From Echiichthys vipera (lineage: Eukaryota > Chordata > Actinopteri > Perciformes > Trachinidae): a stretch of DNA of 64,000 bases. The notes under the pieces were generated by a model that saw only the letters and a list, made by a program, of their open reading frames with translations, did not search any database and was not told where the DNA came from. The number at the start of each line of letters is the position of its first letter. The stretch's first letter is position 1. A program made the position numbers and the translations under genes. Positions 51,646-64,000 of this stretch are shown here, piece after piece. The stretch covers positions 26,600,653 through 26,664,652 of the forward strand of contig OY829653.1 of NCBI GenBank assembly GCA_963691815.1, in the 5' to 3' direction.

Positions 51646-52619
51646 ACAGTGTTAAAGAAATACAAACTAAAGAAGAATCGTTTTTATTGCATTGAGTTAA
51701 ACGTACATGTGTCTGTTAACCTTTCCTCACTCACCTTTCAAGTGTTATTTAATGAGACTACTGGGATATGAATACTGGATACACACACACACTAATGTCA
51801 GGTGTGATCCAGCAGCATGTGAGAATGCCAGGTGTTAATGCCAGGTGCAGAGGGTGCCACAAAAAAAAAACACGCTCACAAAAGGAATGGGGTGCGGGAT
51901 TGACAGAGACAACACATGCGGACGTGAAACAATAATAATACGAAACATGCAGAAGTGATGAGGGAGCCCAGTGGTTAGCCATCGTGCCACATACTTGTTT
52001 GGGAGCTTCAGAAGCGGTGGTGTGAGCGTCAGTACCTCTGTGGAGTCCGTTAAAATCAAACCCAACTGTGGGGGGAGAAGGAGGATGAGGGGGGCGGGGG
52101 GAGGAAGGGGGGAGGGCATTCGGTTAAAAGCTCTACCACATCCAAACAAGCATTTTTTTTTTCTTCCTTCCACCACCACCCGCACACGGTAGCGTTTGCC
52201 ACCAGCACCCTTGCTAGTAGAGGGGAGCTGGCAGTGATGATGACGGTGATGATGATGGTGCTGATGATGGTGATGGAACCTGGTGGAGGCAAGTCGGTGA
52301 TTTAATATGACGCATGTTAATAGAGGCCTCAGGGTGGGTGGCCTTTCCTGCGTGTGCACGTCCATGCTGAAGACAACCGTCGGTGACAACATTAATTACA
52401 GCCTCGGCAAGTGTTTACAGACTCTATGCATTGGCGTGTGTGTGTTAATGGAGTGTGTGTGCGTGTGTGTTTACAACAGGGCTTGGGGGGAAGCTGAGCG
52501 CTGCATCACTTACCATTTGGCCTCTGTCACTTAGAATCACTGGCTGTGCCACATATCATTCACACTCTCTATAAAGAAGCTACTTATCTCACTGTCTACT
52601 GTGATCACTGCCGGCCCGG

Positions 52620-53790
52620 GTGATGGACATGACAGGAAGGGAGAGGGAAGAGAAAGCGGGAAATGAAGAGGGAGGAAGGCAGACAAATACAGAGAAAGAC
52701 AGGCAGAGGTAGAGGAGAGGGGAGGAGGTGAGATGAGAGGGAAAGAAGAACAGGAGAAGAACAGGAGAGCAAATAAAATGATATGAAACAAGAGGGAGAG
52801 GAAGAGGAGAGGAGAAAAAGGAATAGGAGGGGAAACAAAAGATGAAATGAAAGAGGAAGAGGACAGGAGATAGGATTAAATGAGAGGAGAGACTATAGGT
52901 GTGGAGAGGAAAGAAAAAGAGAGGTGATACAAGAGAGGAAACAAGAACGAGTGAGCAGAATAAATGACAGAAACAAGGAGAGGAAGAGGAGAAAAGAAAA
53001 GGATGAAAGAGGAAGAGGACAGAAGAAAGGGTGAGATGAGAGGAGGATATGAAACAAGAGGGAGAGGAAGAGGAGAGGAGAAAAAGGAATAGGAGGGGAA
53101 ACAAAAGATGAAATGAAAGAGGAAGAGGACAGGAGATAGGATTAAATGAGAGGAGAGACTATAGGTGTGGAGAGGAAAGAAAAAGAGAGGTGATACAAGA
53201 GAGGAAACAAGAACGAGTGAGCAGAATAAATGACAGAAACAAGGAGAGGAAGAGGAGAAAAGAAAAGGATGAAAGAGGAAGAGGACAGAAGAAAGGGTGA
53301 GATGAGAGGAGGACAGGAAAAAGAGAGGAGAGGATAGGGGAAAAGCTGAGGTGATACAAGAGAGGAAACAAGAACGAGTGATCAGAATAAATGACAGGAA
53401 ACAAGGAGAGGAAGAGGAGTAAAGAAAAAGATGAAAGAGAAAGAGGATATAAGAAAGGGTGAGATGAGAGGAGGAGAGACTATAGGCGAGGAGAAGAAAT
53501 AAAGAGAGGAGAGGAGAGGGGGAAAGCTGAGGTGATACAAGAGAGGAAACAAGAACGGGTGAGCAGAATAAATGACAGGAAACAAGAGGGAGACGAAGAG
53601 GAGAAAAGAAAAAGATGAAAGAGGAAGAGGAAGAGGACAGAAGAAAGGTTTAGATGCAAGGAAAGGTAAAGAGGACAGAAGATGGAATGAAAGGAAATGA
53701 GACAGAAAAGGGAAAGGCAATGAGAGGAAGGAAAGGCAGAGGGGAGGAAGGAAAAGGAAAGGACACTAAAGAAAAGTAGAGGAAAAGGCC
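52620..53790. repeat. Purine-rich tandem array with a recent 266-bp duplication
   Basis: The plus strand is almost entirely A/G. A 266-bp unit starting GATATGAAACAAGAGGGAGAG at 52780 is repeated nearly identically at 53046. A shorter marker, GAGGTGATACAAGAGAGGAA, recurs at 52921, 53187, 53348 and 53529 (spacings 266, 161 and 181 bp), showing older, more diverged units. The long minus-strand Phe/Ser/Leu-rich reading frames here come from the polypyrimidine strand and are not genes. Confidence 0.9.
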
Positions 53791-54904
53791 GGGTGTCTAA
53801 ATCAAGCTGTTTAGTGAATGGCATCGGGACACATACGCAAATGGATTCATAAGGTTGGCGTGGACAAATGCTGTTCTGCTTCATTAGAATGCGCAATTCC
53901 ATCTCTCTAATTGACATGTGATTAATAATGTATACAATTTGTCACAGGTCAGTATCCGGAGCAAATCATGTTTCAGTTTAAAAAATAGAGACAGCTGCCC
54001 AGCCCAGGGCTGCAGAGGACTCACAGACTGGCTGTCACACTCAACTGAACAAAAAGATCTGTTTTGATTTATTTTGGAGAATGCATGAACGTAGCGGACG
54101 TATGGGGAGTCAGACGATGAAATATTGTTGAGAATGTGAATATCCATGCATATATTCTCTATATCTCATGTGAGTGTTTCTGGGTGAATAAATAGCTGCA
54201 AGGGTGATGATGTGCGTGTACAGGTGGTACGAGGAAGCGTGACTATTGAAAGAGGCCAAAAAAGTAGGAACATCTAGTGATGCATGAATAACAAGTTGTT
54301 CGACAGGTTAAAGCAGGATTTTCTTAGATACGGTATGCTAAATTGTTGTTTGTGCTGAGGTTGTTTGTCTATGTCTGTCATAGCTTTCCCTTTTTAATAA
54401 TTCTACAGTTTTTGTGACTGATGCTCTTGCAGCTCGATTACCAACTATTTTTCATCCAAAACCTCTTTTACTTACTGCATATGACTTTTAAAACTCATGT
54501 AACTGTGTGATTACCTCATAACATCAAGATACTTGCTTGCAAACATGATTTGAAATGTCATGTTTCAAAAGTCAGCGATACGTGAAAGTGACTCATGTTC
54601 TAAAATGTCTCAAAACTGACCCCAAACAGAAGTAACGACCCTGTGCAGGATAACGTACAGGAGATGACTTTGCCTAGGAATTACATATTTGTTCATGCAT
54701 AGCCCATATAATATTTAAAATATGAAATATGTCCTTATTTGGTATGATACCAAAGCTTCATGCACATTTTCATGTCATGTTCACATTACTATAGATATTG
54801 TTATAGTTACTGTTACTCGCTGGCTGCTTGCATCTCTGGAAGTGTGTCAGTCTCTCTGTCTTTTGTCTATCTTTGTGTTTCTCTCTTTCTCTCTCCTTTT
54901 CTTC

Positions 54905-55102
54905 CTCCCCAACCGGTCAAGACAGATGACCGTCCTCCACAGAGCTGGGTCTGTCCGACGTTCCTGCCTGTTATAGGGAAGGTTTTCGTTGCCACCGTAC
55001 TCTATGGGGGAATTGTTGGGTCTTTACCTACTCTGTAAAGTGTCCTGAGATAACTTTGGTTATGATTTGACACTATAAATAAAATTGAATTGAATTGAAT
55101 TT
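54905..55102 (+). mobile_element. LINE or SINE 3' tail with (GAATT)n end
   Basis: It contains GGGGGAATTGTTGGGTCTTT, GTAAAGTGTCCTGAGATAAC, ATGATTTGACACTATAAATAAA and a terminal (TTGAA)n. This combination is a very common 3' end of fish retroelements. The plus-strand open frames here are incidental. Confidence 0.65.
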
Positions 55103-55118
55103 TCATATGTTGCCACCT

Positions 55119-55733
55119 GAAATTCCGGTGTAAAATCATCCCAGGGTCTTTTTTGGCAAATACACTCATCAAAACAACTATCAACGGAGATATCCCGGAC
55201 AGTCGCTAACAATCACTAACAGCCGGATGTGGCTAACACTGATTAGCTCGGGGCAGTACGGTGAAGGCATTAAAACGCCTTTTTTAACCACAAATACTGC
55301 TCAAAATAACAGCAAACCTCTGCAGTAGCATGAGAAGAGTCCCTACACATTAAACAAAGCACCAATTGGCTCCTTCCTTTTGGATTGACTTTGGTAATGG
55401 ACTTGCATGGACTTTACTATGAGAGGAGCTGGTACAGGGGCCAGTAGGTAAGTCTTTAAAACACTCTTTTAATAAACTCCACGTTCACTAACTACGTTGT
55501 TGGTGCTTCGTTTTATGTATAAGGACTCTTATCATGCTGCTGCAGAGGTTTGGTGTTATTTTGAGCAGTATTAGTGGTGCCCTGAGCTACTCAGTGTTAG
55601 CCACGGCCAGCTGTTAGCGACTGTCTGGAATATCTTAAAAGTCATTACACGAAAAAAGATTGTCTTTATGGTTTATTTGATGAGTGTATTTGCTGAAAAA
55701 GACCCTGTTATGATTTTACGCCATAATTTCACT
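55119..55733. mobile_element. Foldback (long inverted repeat) element
   Basis: The left arm (about 55119-55360) is the imperfect reverse complement of the right arm (about 55500-55733). For example, GGGTCTTTTTTGGCAAATAC near 55155 pairs with GTATTTGCTGAAAAAGACCC near 55690, and CAAACCTCTGCAGTAGCATGA pairs with TCATGCTGCTGCAGAGGTTTG. The centre of about 130 bp is unique. Termini share a GTGAAATT..GG.GTAAAATCAT-like end. A relative lacking the left arm lies at 51003-51345. Confidence 0.75.
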
Positions 55734-55829
55734 TTAATCAAATGTGTTGGGTTTTTAAGAGGTCAATATAACCAACCATGGGGCTACAAATAGCTCACCA
55801 AGGTAACTCTATCGATCTCCAAACAACAG

Positions 55830-56006
<177 letters not shown>

Positions 56007-56168
56007 CTTTGGGGCCACAGGAAGTAAAGCCAATTTCAAAACTCAGAATCAGAATCAGAAATACTTGAATAACAAGTTTTGTTTAGATTCCAAGTCCACT
56101 GGAAGTAAGTGCAGAATGCAATCTTTGACCCTTTGAGTGTTTGTGTGTCACTCTCTGGCTGTATTTAC

Positions 56169-56273
56169 CTGTATGGGATCTCATGTGAGTACGCAGGTGG
56201 CTGGGCTGACTGAAACTCTTCCCACACTCATGGCAGAAATACTGTCCCTGCCGCATTAGAGACCTCAGCATCC
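56169..56273 (-). CDS. znf516-like: ZNF516-like zinc finger protein, 105-bp single-finger exon
   Basis: This exon encodes residues 453-487 plus one base of the next codon, and includes one classical finger with C466, C469, H482 and H486. The acceptor is TGTGCAG|GG (AG at 56275-56274) and the donor CAG|GTAAAT (GT at 56168-56167). The leftover G of the large exon joins GG here to make Gly453, so the frame continues exactly. The product around this join (DPTG-MLRSLMRQGQYFC) resembles the corresponding segment of ZNF516, where a single CxxC..HxxxH finger follows the conserved W-containing motif. The length is 105 bp with phase 1 on both sides, so the exon could be skipped without a frameshift. 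Unusually, the intron directly upstream is a long (TG)n repeat and the downstream intron soon enters a long (TC)n repeat. The antisense-looking cysteine/valine reading frame across the repeat is not part of the protein. Confidence 0.87.
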
Positions 56274-56510
<237 letters not shown>

Positions 56511-59500
56511 CTGTTATCCAGGTTTTTAGTTATTATTAGGCCACAAAAATGACATGGGTTGTAACAGAAATTCCTCTTTATTTACAATACTGCACTCAAT
56601 TAACTATCTTTATAGAATTCAAAGAGTGAGAATTGCGTGCACCTTCAATATCCCCACAACGGAAAAAAAGAGCAGTGTTCATACTACTTCCTACTAACAA
56701 TACCACAATGCAATTTGCTGCATTTTATTGTTGTACTGTCAGTAATGACATAAAATGACCATTCATAATTGTCCAAAATCTGGGCTCACTACTCAGTATA
56801 GAGTTAAGTATTGAGTGTCTGTTCTTAAATCACGAGTGAGTTTGAGCAACCTTTGAATATTATTCCATATTGCAAAAATAAGGATGTCCTTCTTGCTACA
56901 CCCCGTTTCTATTTTAGCAGGTAATGTTTTTGCCAGATTTGGTGTTTCTTACTGTTACAAGGTTTGATCTTTCTCTTAGAGAAAGAGGAATTCAAAACAC
57001 AAAGGTTTCAGTTTCCCTATTCTTAATTTCCCATACCAAAACACAATTCATATTTTTTTTAATATAAAGAGGGAAAAAGGGTACATGTTCATATTCAAAG
57101 GCCAGTGGGCGCTTTGAATTCCCACGTGAATTTTTCTGAGGAGAGTGGTGAAAAGGGTGGACTTCAGCATCAGTTTATTCCAAGGCAGAAGACATTTTCA
57201 GATAGAATGACGACGTAAAGGTCAGTAACGGGCAGTGAGTGGGTGTACATAAGCACAGAGCCTGGCTGCAGCCGTGCAGGTAGGTAGCGTCAGTACTGGA
57301 CTCGTGCAGGCATCATTAGTATGTCTAATGTGTCATTATGAGCGGCTAGCTCCAGGGGCTGGACTGCAGCTGTCACACAGCATCATCTCAGAGGCTGACA
57401 GCCAGACACACACAGCACACACACACGCCGCATAAATTACAGGCAATTAAAAGGCCCAGGCTGTGATGTGCCCGCTCCGCTGCCCGTGTGTCACATGTCA
57501 GGTGTGTGTGTCTGCATGTGTGTGTGTTTCAAGAGTTGTATGTGTGTTTGGTCCAAGGGAGGAAAGTGAAGCATAGGCTGTGGCACACTGGCTACAGAAA
57601 CACATATCTATACACACACAATGACACAACGACACTGCCATTACATGCACATGTAAGATTTACATGTTAATGGCCTTAAATGGCAAAAGAAACTTGTTGA
57701 ATCTCGATGATGTCTCAGCTCATAAATCCTGTCACGTGACCTGACACAGCTAAATCTAAAACCCAAAATGTTTCCTCTCAGTCACTCTCTCAGTGGAGGT
57801 GGGGAAAAGATAACATAATTGTTGATCAGTAAAAACGTCTAACCCTGTCAATGTTTACACATAATACTCACAAAATGATTGGAGCCGGCTCTCCAGTGTT
57901 CAAATCTGACACAACAATTACATTTTGGATGAATTAGTATTATTGCAAACTATTCCTGAAGTCATTCTACCTGAGAAGAACTGACTGACTTTTACATAAA
58001 AATCATGACACTCCTATGATATTGACACCTTGACAAACCTAGCATGTGCTGTTTCAATGCTATGATACGTATTCTAACGAGAGCATAACCACATCTGTTA
58101 ACTGCAGGTAACTAAATCAAATTAAAGATGATTTTTTTAATAGAGGTAGACCAACACATTGGCAGGCCCCGATATAAACTAGATATAGATATTAGAGATC
58201 ATATAGATATTGCTATAGGTTTATATGTCAGACAAGACAGATAAGACAGATACAGAAATGCCATTACATAGTTCAGAGCTCTTACAAGTTGACTTTTAAA
58301 CTGTGAAATGTTCTGCTCAGTATGTATCTTGGTCAGAATATATTTTTTTGTAAAATCAAAGGGATGCATATGTTAAAAAAATGTCAACTGATGTATCATC
58401 ATTAGATTTCTTTAACCCCAAGACAAATTCTATCTCAACACAGTCGATGAGAGTTCTGAAACTATAATGAGGCAGTAAGAAACATGCCACCAGAAAGTTC
58501 ATTGTTATTATGGGAAAAGTCAACTGACTGTATTTAAGACATCACATTTTTATAATTAAGATAACTCTTCTATAAGAACCTGTCGGTCATGTTATAATCA
58601 TGTTTTCTGATGTGCATGTAAATCAGAGCAGCTGGAGCCACAGGGACAGCAGTGAGAGGAAAACGACAGTTTCAGGTTTAAAGATGGTAGGATCCATGTC
58701 ACGACATTGTGACCATTACACACACGCAGTCATGAACACACACACATGCACTCCTGTGACCTCTCTTGCTGACAGATAACATGCCTGAGGGGTTCGGGGG
58801 TGTTGTTGATGAGGGGAACGCCTAGTGCACAAACCCCCTACAAACGCAACAACAGCCCATGCATTAAGGCTGGCATATACCTGGGCAGTGCCCAATAGTT
58901 AGTGGTAAGTTTGTGTGTGTGGCAAGTGTGTGTGTGTACATAGGGGGGGCAGTACAAGGAGGACAGGGAGGCGGAGGAGGTGACAGAGAGTGTCTCTGGC
59001 AGCCCGACTGCTGGCCTCTAGATACTCTAGTTCTACTGTGGGCTGCCAGCCCTTCTCACTGATGCACTAATGAAAGACAAGACAGAGCTGGACGGAAAAC
59101 ACAAGCAGACATACACATACACATTACAGAGGGAAACCGGAGAACGACTCAGTTGCTCAAAAAAGGTCACTTTATAGCATGTGACTCAAAGGGCTAAGGC
59201 GGATCGTGACGATATGCGCCTGGACGGATGACAGCGATGTCATGCGTCCGCTCTGGGGCTGTTGTCTTTGACCCCTGGCTCCATACAGCCCCACTTGACC
59301 TTAGAGACACAACTGAAAATGGGAAAATAATATGCATGTTCAGTAATGACCATTTCCAAAGCAGCTGGTGGGGTAATTATTCTGTCTCATCTCTCTCTTT
59401 GCCTCTTACATTCCCTCTCTCTCTGTTTTGCCTCCCTCCATTCGCATCTGTGCGAGTCTCTCATCAGGCAGAGCCGTGACCTAAACAGTTTGTGACAGCT

Positions 59501-60722
59501 TTCTGGGAGAGTGGAGCTGGAGACTAGGCATGCCTCGCAGACCTGAGAGTAGAAAAGGTTCTCTCACGTCTCTCACATAAAAAAAAAAAATACACAGACA
59601 CACACACTCCTTTTGCATCTAAAAACCCGAGCACATATGGCATAGACACACATGCTGCCCCAGATACGGCCTCATTCAAAACATGCAAGCCCATGTGTGT
59701 GCCCATTTAATGGATCTACTCTTCATTATTCAAAACCTTGTCAGAATCGAGCAGTATATGTGTCTGTCAATCACTCTCTGCCAGATGGCGAGTTAGTGTG
59801 AGAGAGAGAGTCAGCATGTGTTAGAGAGGATAAATATGTAATTGATTATGGTTCATATGTTAAGTCAGGATCCATGTGTCTTTTCCTGCTTAAGCCTGTC
59901 AAGTTTAGGCAATTCTACTCATGACAGCTCAAAATGATCAGTCCTGGAAAATAGCAATCTTCACCTCTTGACATTTAGCATTTTCTCCGAAGTAGAGATC
60001 CTCTGAGCTTTTTGTATGCGAGCTGATGATAAGGGGTTTCACATGAGCCTTTTCCAAATTATGGTTTTGCAAAGACTTAAACCCAAGACCTAGGTAGCAG
60101 AAGCAGTCTGGTTTCTGTTTGTATTCCGAGTAGTATTGACCAATCACTATGAGCAGGCTTCGATTTCATGCAGGTAGGTGACAGTCCATGTGGAGAGCAA
60201 AAGGGGCGGAATACATTGGCTGAAATTCTGAACGTCTGACACCGATTCAACTTTTTATTAGCTTTTTGTTATTGTCTGTCTTCATTAGTGCAAATATCTG
60301 TATAGAGACACGTCATTTCTCCAACTCTATTCTCACGACTCAAGTTGCTAATCAGATTGTAAAGAGTGACTGCCGCTCAGAAGAGGAAGTCTTGGCTAGG
60401 AAGCTGGCTACGTCTGCAGTAGTACCAGTATTAGCTGTTGTCTCCAGAGGCCAATTTGTCATCAGATGTCTATTTGTTGATATGGGGATATGTGGGAAGA
60501 GGGTCTATTTGTTAATTGTGTGGAGAGGGTGTGTTATCTGTAGATGATGTCCATGTGTTGCGCCTTTTTTTTATGTATGCTGCCATGGAAAAGAGAACTG
60601 ACTTGTGTAAAAATAAAGATCCTAACCTAACCTAGACTGAGAGCCGCTGTGTTACGGCACAAAAACAAACATATATGTCACATATGTCTACAAATTTAAC
60701 AAAAACTGGAAATGCTCCCTAC

Positions 60723-61394
60723 CGGTGGGATCCAGCAGTGCATTGCCCGCATTCCAGCGGTGGTAGAGGGAAGCCAGTTCATGGGGGTTGTAGTTTTTAA
60801 GGAAGCCGAGGATGTCAGTTGGCGTTTCTGGTGTCTCTGCGATTGGCTCCTGTTTCACATCTCTGCGAGCCTCTGAAGGCCAAGAAGAAGAGGAGGAGGA
60901 AGAATTCAGCAGAGTTCCTCCGTGTGCCTGGGAGGCTCCGTAGTTGTGTCCTGCTGTAGAGCTATGAGTGATGGCACTGGGTCTCGTTGCATTAGCCCGG
61001 CTCTGGCTGTGGGCGTTAATAAGGGGCTGATGTGGGGAAGCCCTAGCTCGGCTGTACTCTGCAAGGCCATGTTTGCTGGACAGCATGAAGCCAAGGCCCT
61101 CTTGAGGCATCAAGTAGCGCTCAGCAATCCGGGATGCGGTGGCAGAGCTGGGGCCTGGGCCAGAGGAACGTGAGAGGGCACCAGTGCTCTTCTCTAAGGA
61201 GCTGGAGGAGGACGATGAGCCACCCCGAGGATAAATATCCACTTTGGGTCTGAAGCGAGACTGATGACTCTGGTCCTCCATGTTTCTGGCGCTGCTGCTG
61301 TTGCTGGGGCCTGGCCGGACAGGGACTCTCCCAGCTTGGATGCCTGAGGTGGATGAGGATCCCCTAGAGAACGAGGAGGAGGGGGTAGAGGAGG

Positions 61395-61436
<42 letters not shown>

Positions 61437-62078
61437 GCATGGCTGCCTGACTGGCTGGCTTGCCCTTCTTTAGAACCTCGCTAGAATAGGTTGGGGGCCT
61501 GGTACGTTGTGCATGCATCAGTGCAGGCAGTGGTGGACATTCCTTCCCCTCTAGGACTGGTGGGGGACCAGTGCGTCGCCTGGAAGATAATAAGTTGTCC
61601 CTGGAGCCCTTAGAACTGTTTTTCAAGGCCCATTTAGGAGCAAGATTGGAGCTACTGCTGTTGATGCGGTGAGCCACAGTCTGGTGCATCCAGAGCACCT
61701 CTGGGTAGCGGGTGGAGTGGGAGCAGAAGGAGCACTTGTGGCTTGGGAGGCTCTTCCTGTCCTGGGTTAGAGAGGCTATGCCCCTGCAGCCCTCAGCCCT
61801 CACACACAGATCCACAGGGGTCATGCTGGGATCAAGCGGGGAGGATCTTGCTGAATGGTAAGCAGGAGGGGATGCAGAATTGTTCAACCCTTGAAGAAGA
61901 GCTTTCTTCAGCTTGGGATATCCACTTGGAGTGCCTCTGCCTGAGCTGGAGCTTGGGCTGGGAATGGGGCTGGGTCTGTCTCCTTGTGCAGCCGGGTGTT
62001 GGATACGAACATGAGTCAAGTAGGTCTTCAACTCTGTGGTCACAAAGTCACAAAGACTGCAGAGGTAAGGCTTCTCAT
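60723..62078 (-). CDS. znf516-like: ZNF516-like zinc finger protein, large internal coding exon
   Basis: This internal exon encodes 451 full codons plus split codons of a nuclear C2H2 zinc-finger protein. It is open throughout. It starts after a CCCCACAG acceptor (AG at 62080-62079) and ends at a G|GTAGGG donor (GT at 60722-60721). Counting from the first in-window residue, finger 1 uses C7, C10, H23 and H28, and finger 2 uses C116, C119, H132 and H137. Between them PVDLC (88-92) resembles the PxDLS motif that recruits CtBP corepressors. A 16-serine run (216-231) sits in a long Ser/Pro-rich disordered stretch. VKQE (408-411) fits the sumoylation consensus. From family knowledge, the segments YPEVLWMH, RTGPPP..GKEC, KQEP and DIL.F.K.Y....LA.LY..W resemble the C-terminal half of vertebrate ZNF516, a DNA-binding transcription factor. 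It could be a fish-specific paralogue, so the symbol is provisional. The N-terminal exons lie beyond base 64000. Confidence 0.87.
61387..61434 (-). repeat. Coding trinucleotide repeat (polyserine)
   Basis: Twelve TCA codons followed by TCC and TCT codons encode 16 consecutive serines. On the plus strand it reads as (GAT)n. It lies in the disordered Ser-rich linker of the zinc-finger protein and is likely length-polymorphic. Confidence 0.9.
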
Positions 62079-64000
62079 CTGTGGGGAAACGGAAGGACAA
62101 CAAAGGTCAATGACTGCAAAGTGAATGATCTAGATTATACTCCTCTTTACTGCCAGCTGCAAGCCAGGGCTCATTATTACGGCTCACCGTGCCAGATTCA
62201 TACTGTTCCATTCAGATGTAGTTTTGCTGTAAAGCCACCAGGCTGCAGTATCGGCCTGTATTCTTATAGCTCCTCTTTTCATATACCGAACTAAAACTAT
62301 TACTACTGCTATTGCGAGGACAATAAACACATCAACACCAAAATAAACAATTAATAATTATATCTCATCATCATCAGATATTGTTTCAAGGATTTGATAT
62401 TTGTTCAATGATACACACAGTGAGTCCGTATAAGAAACGTCTGTGAAAGTTATCATGTTCAGAGTTAAAACTGTGTTGATTCATCTCTGTGGTAATGGCT
62501 ATGTTATGGTCCATATGGTGTGAAACAATTACACCATAATGTTAAACAGCGCCACAGAGTATAACAAACACATTATTTTACAGTTATATATTATTATTAT
62601 TATTATTATATCTTATAAAGTGTATAAAGCTGGCTCATCCATTTTAAGGCTCCTGTACTGGTATTGCATTATATTACACATACTTACAGTATTGAGCCAA
62701 TATTTCCTATTCCTAAAGTGCAGCTGTATTACTTCCCCACAAGATGGCGTTTGTGATCTGTCTTTATTTACCAGTGACTGTTGTTGCTGGAAAAACCCTG
62801 GAAAGAATCCTCACAGAATCGCCTGAATAAAAATGTACTTCATAGTAGGGGTAGTAAGGATGTAAAAGCTTATTACATTTAAAATAATATAAAGGTTTTT
62901 GAATATAAACCCATAAAAATAACCAGACTGGCTGGGTCATAGAGCGTGATATGATTCTACATGCACATACATGCACACACTAAACCCAACAGATCAGATT
63001 CTGTAAGTAGCACATTTTGGAACTCCCCACTTCTCCACCTCCATTTCACAATAACACCAGCAACCTGCCATCTGTTTTTCATTTGGCTTCCTGTTGGCAA
63101 CAGTGGCCAACACACACAGCTCAGACTCTGCCAAGGTGAAGCCCCGGGGCTGGACAGTTTTAGTAGGGATAGTGCTTAGACTGATGTCTCCTGGTTATCA
63201 GTCTGATATTGATCTTTAATTAATTAGTTATTTATTATATATTACTAAATAATTAATATTAAGTCAGAGTCAAAGAAATTGAAGTAAGTAATTATTGATT
63301 TTTTTAATTGCCTTACACATAAAATATTCCTATTGCCCTTCCATAGTACGTATCAGTCCAATCCTCAATTAGAATTACAATAATTACCACCATGGAAAAT
63401 GTTATTAATCTATAATTAATCATAACTTATTTGTCTAAAAGCCTATTGTGTTGGTATATGCAGGTACACTGTCGCTTCTCTTTGACATTCCCAAAAAGAC
63501 TATAAAGCTGTTAGGGGCATCAGAGTATTCGCGACTAGAGCGTCCTGAGCGTCCTGAGTGTCTCTTTCCCCATTGCCTGCATCCCTCTCTATTGGGAGGT
63601 GACTCTATAAATAACCAATCCCTCAGACATCGGGCAGCCTGGCTGGCTCAATGGTAAGAGGAGTGGATGAGTGACAGTGCAAGTGTCACAAGAGGTAACC
63701 TTAGAGATTAGAAAAGAATCAGAGGGGGACAAGGTGGGGAAAATAAAGAGAGACAGAATGGCTGAATGGATAGAAAGAAGTCTTTACATCTTGACAAGAA
63801 TATAATTTTGTTAGATGCTGAATTCTTATAAATTGAAAAAAAGGTATCAGCATTTACAGATTGTTTTATATTTATTATTATTTATTGTATTTGACCATGT
63901 CTCTTATTTTTACAAACATTTGTATACGTATATATTGAGCTAAAAAGGTCCTGTATCCTGATTGCAATTCCTGAAACCAGACACCAGGATTTCAGTGGAT
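62079..64000 (-). other. Upstream intron of the ZNF516-like gene, continuing out of the window
   Basis: The acceptor at 62080-62079 requires an upstream exon that ends in phase 1. No open zinc-finger coding stretch appears on the minus strand between 62104 and 64000, so that exon lies beyond the window. The segment is AT-rich, with short ATT repeats near 62.59 kb. Confidence 0.6.

Noticed and set aside
51835..52392. 185-codon His-rich minus-strand frame
   Set aside because: The His run comes from a GATGAT-type simple repeat, and the frame lies inside an intron without exon borders or homology.
52589..53917. Several long Phe/Ser/Leu-rich minus-strand frames
   Set aside because: They are translations of a tandem polypyrimidine strand, with no domain and repeat-driven openness.
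61743..62294. 183-codon plus-strand frame
   Set aside because: It is antisense to the zinc-finger exon and crosses its splice site.
63630..63665. tRNA-like GGCTCAATGGTAAGAGG
   Set aside because: There is only an A-box-like stretch with no B box or cloverleaf; at most it is a SINE remnant.

Overview
This is vertebrate, almost certainly teleost (perciform-like), nuclear DNA. The signs are spliced C2H2 zinc-finger exons with GT/AG borders, dense CA/GT, GA and CT microsatellites, and several repeat types typical of bony fish: a non-LTR LINE, a tRNA-derived SINE, LINE 3' tails and small terminal-inverted-repeat elements. There is no bacterial-style gene organisation, CRISPR array, rRNA or convincing tRNA gene.

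One protein-coding gene is supported. It lies on the minus strand at the right end. Three consecutive coding exons (60723-62078, 56169-56273, 49324-49517) encode the C-terminal 551 residues of a ZNF516-like C2H2 zinc-finger protein, with four fingers, a PxDLS-like CtBP motif, a VKQE sumoylation motif and a 16-serine run. Splice phases match exactly (1-1-1). The N-terminal exons lie beyond base 64000. A long 3' untranslated region probably runs to a poly(A) signal at 45530-45535.

Region by region: 1-10,870 is intergenic with dispersed repeats and homeodomain-site-rich stretches that may be conserved non-coding elements. 10,875-14,165 is a nearly full-length but dead LINE in minus orientation. 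14,170-45,500 is a gene-poor stretch with microsatellites, a SINE, two TIR elements (32118-32607 and 41990-42292) and more candidate regulatory stretches. Such a desert fits what is known of the land 3' of ZNF516 in other vertebrates (inference). 45,500-64,000 is the zinc-finger gene; its introns hold a 266-bp tandem duplication in a purine-rich tract, a foldback element and very long microsatellites.

The most interesting observation concerns the 105-bp exon at 56169-56273. In the sense direction its acceptor is immediately preceded by about 200 nt of (TG)n. The only pyrimidine-rich stretch and a branch-point-like CTGAT lie about 230 nt upstream of the acceptor AG, with no intervening AG. About 160 nt downstream of the exon is a (TC)n tract of roughly 175 nt. 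The exon is frame-neutral and carries exactly one zinc finger, so repeat-controlled exon skipping would give a clean one-finger-deleted isoform. No wholly new system was recognised.
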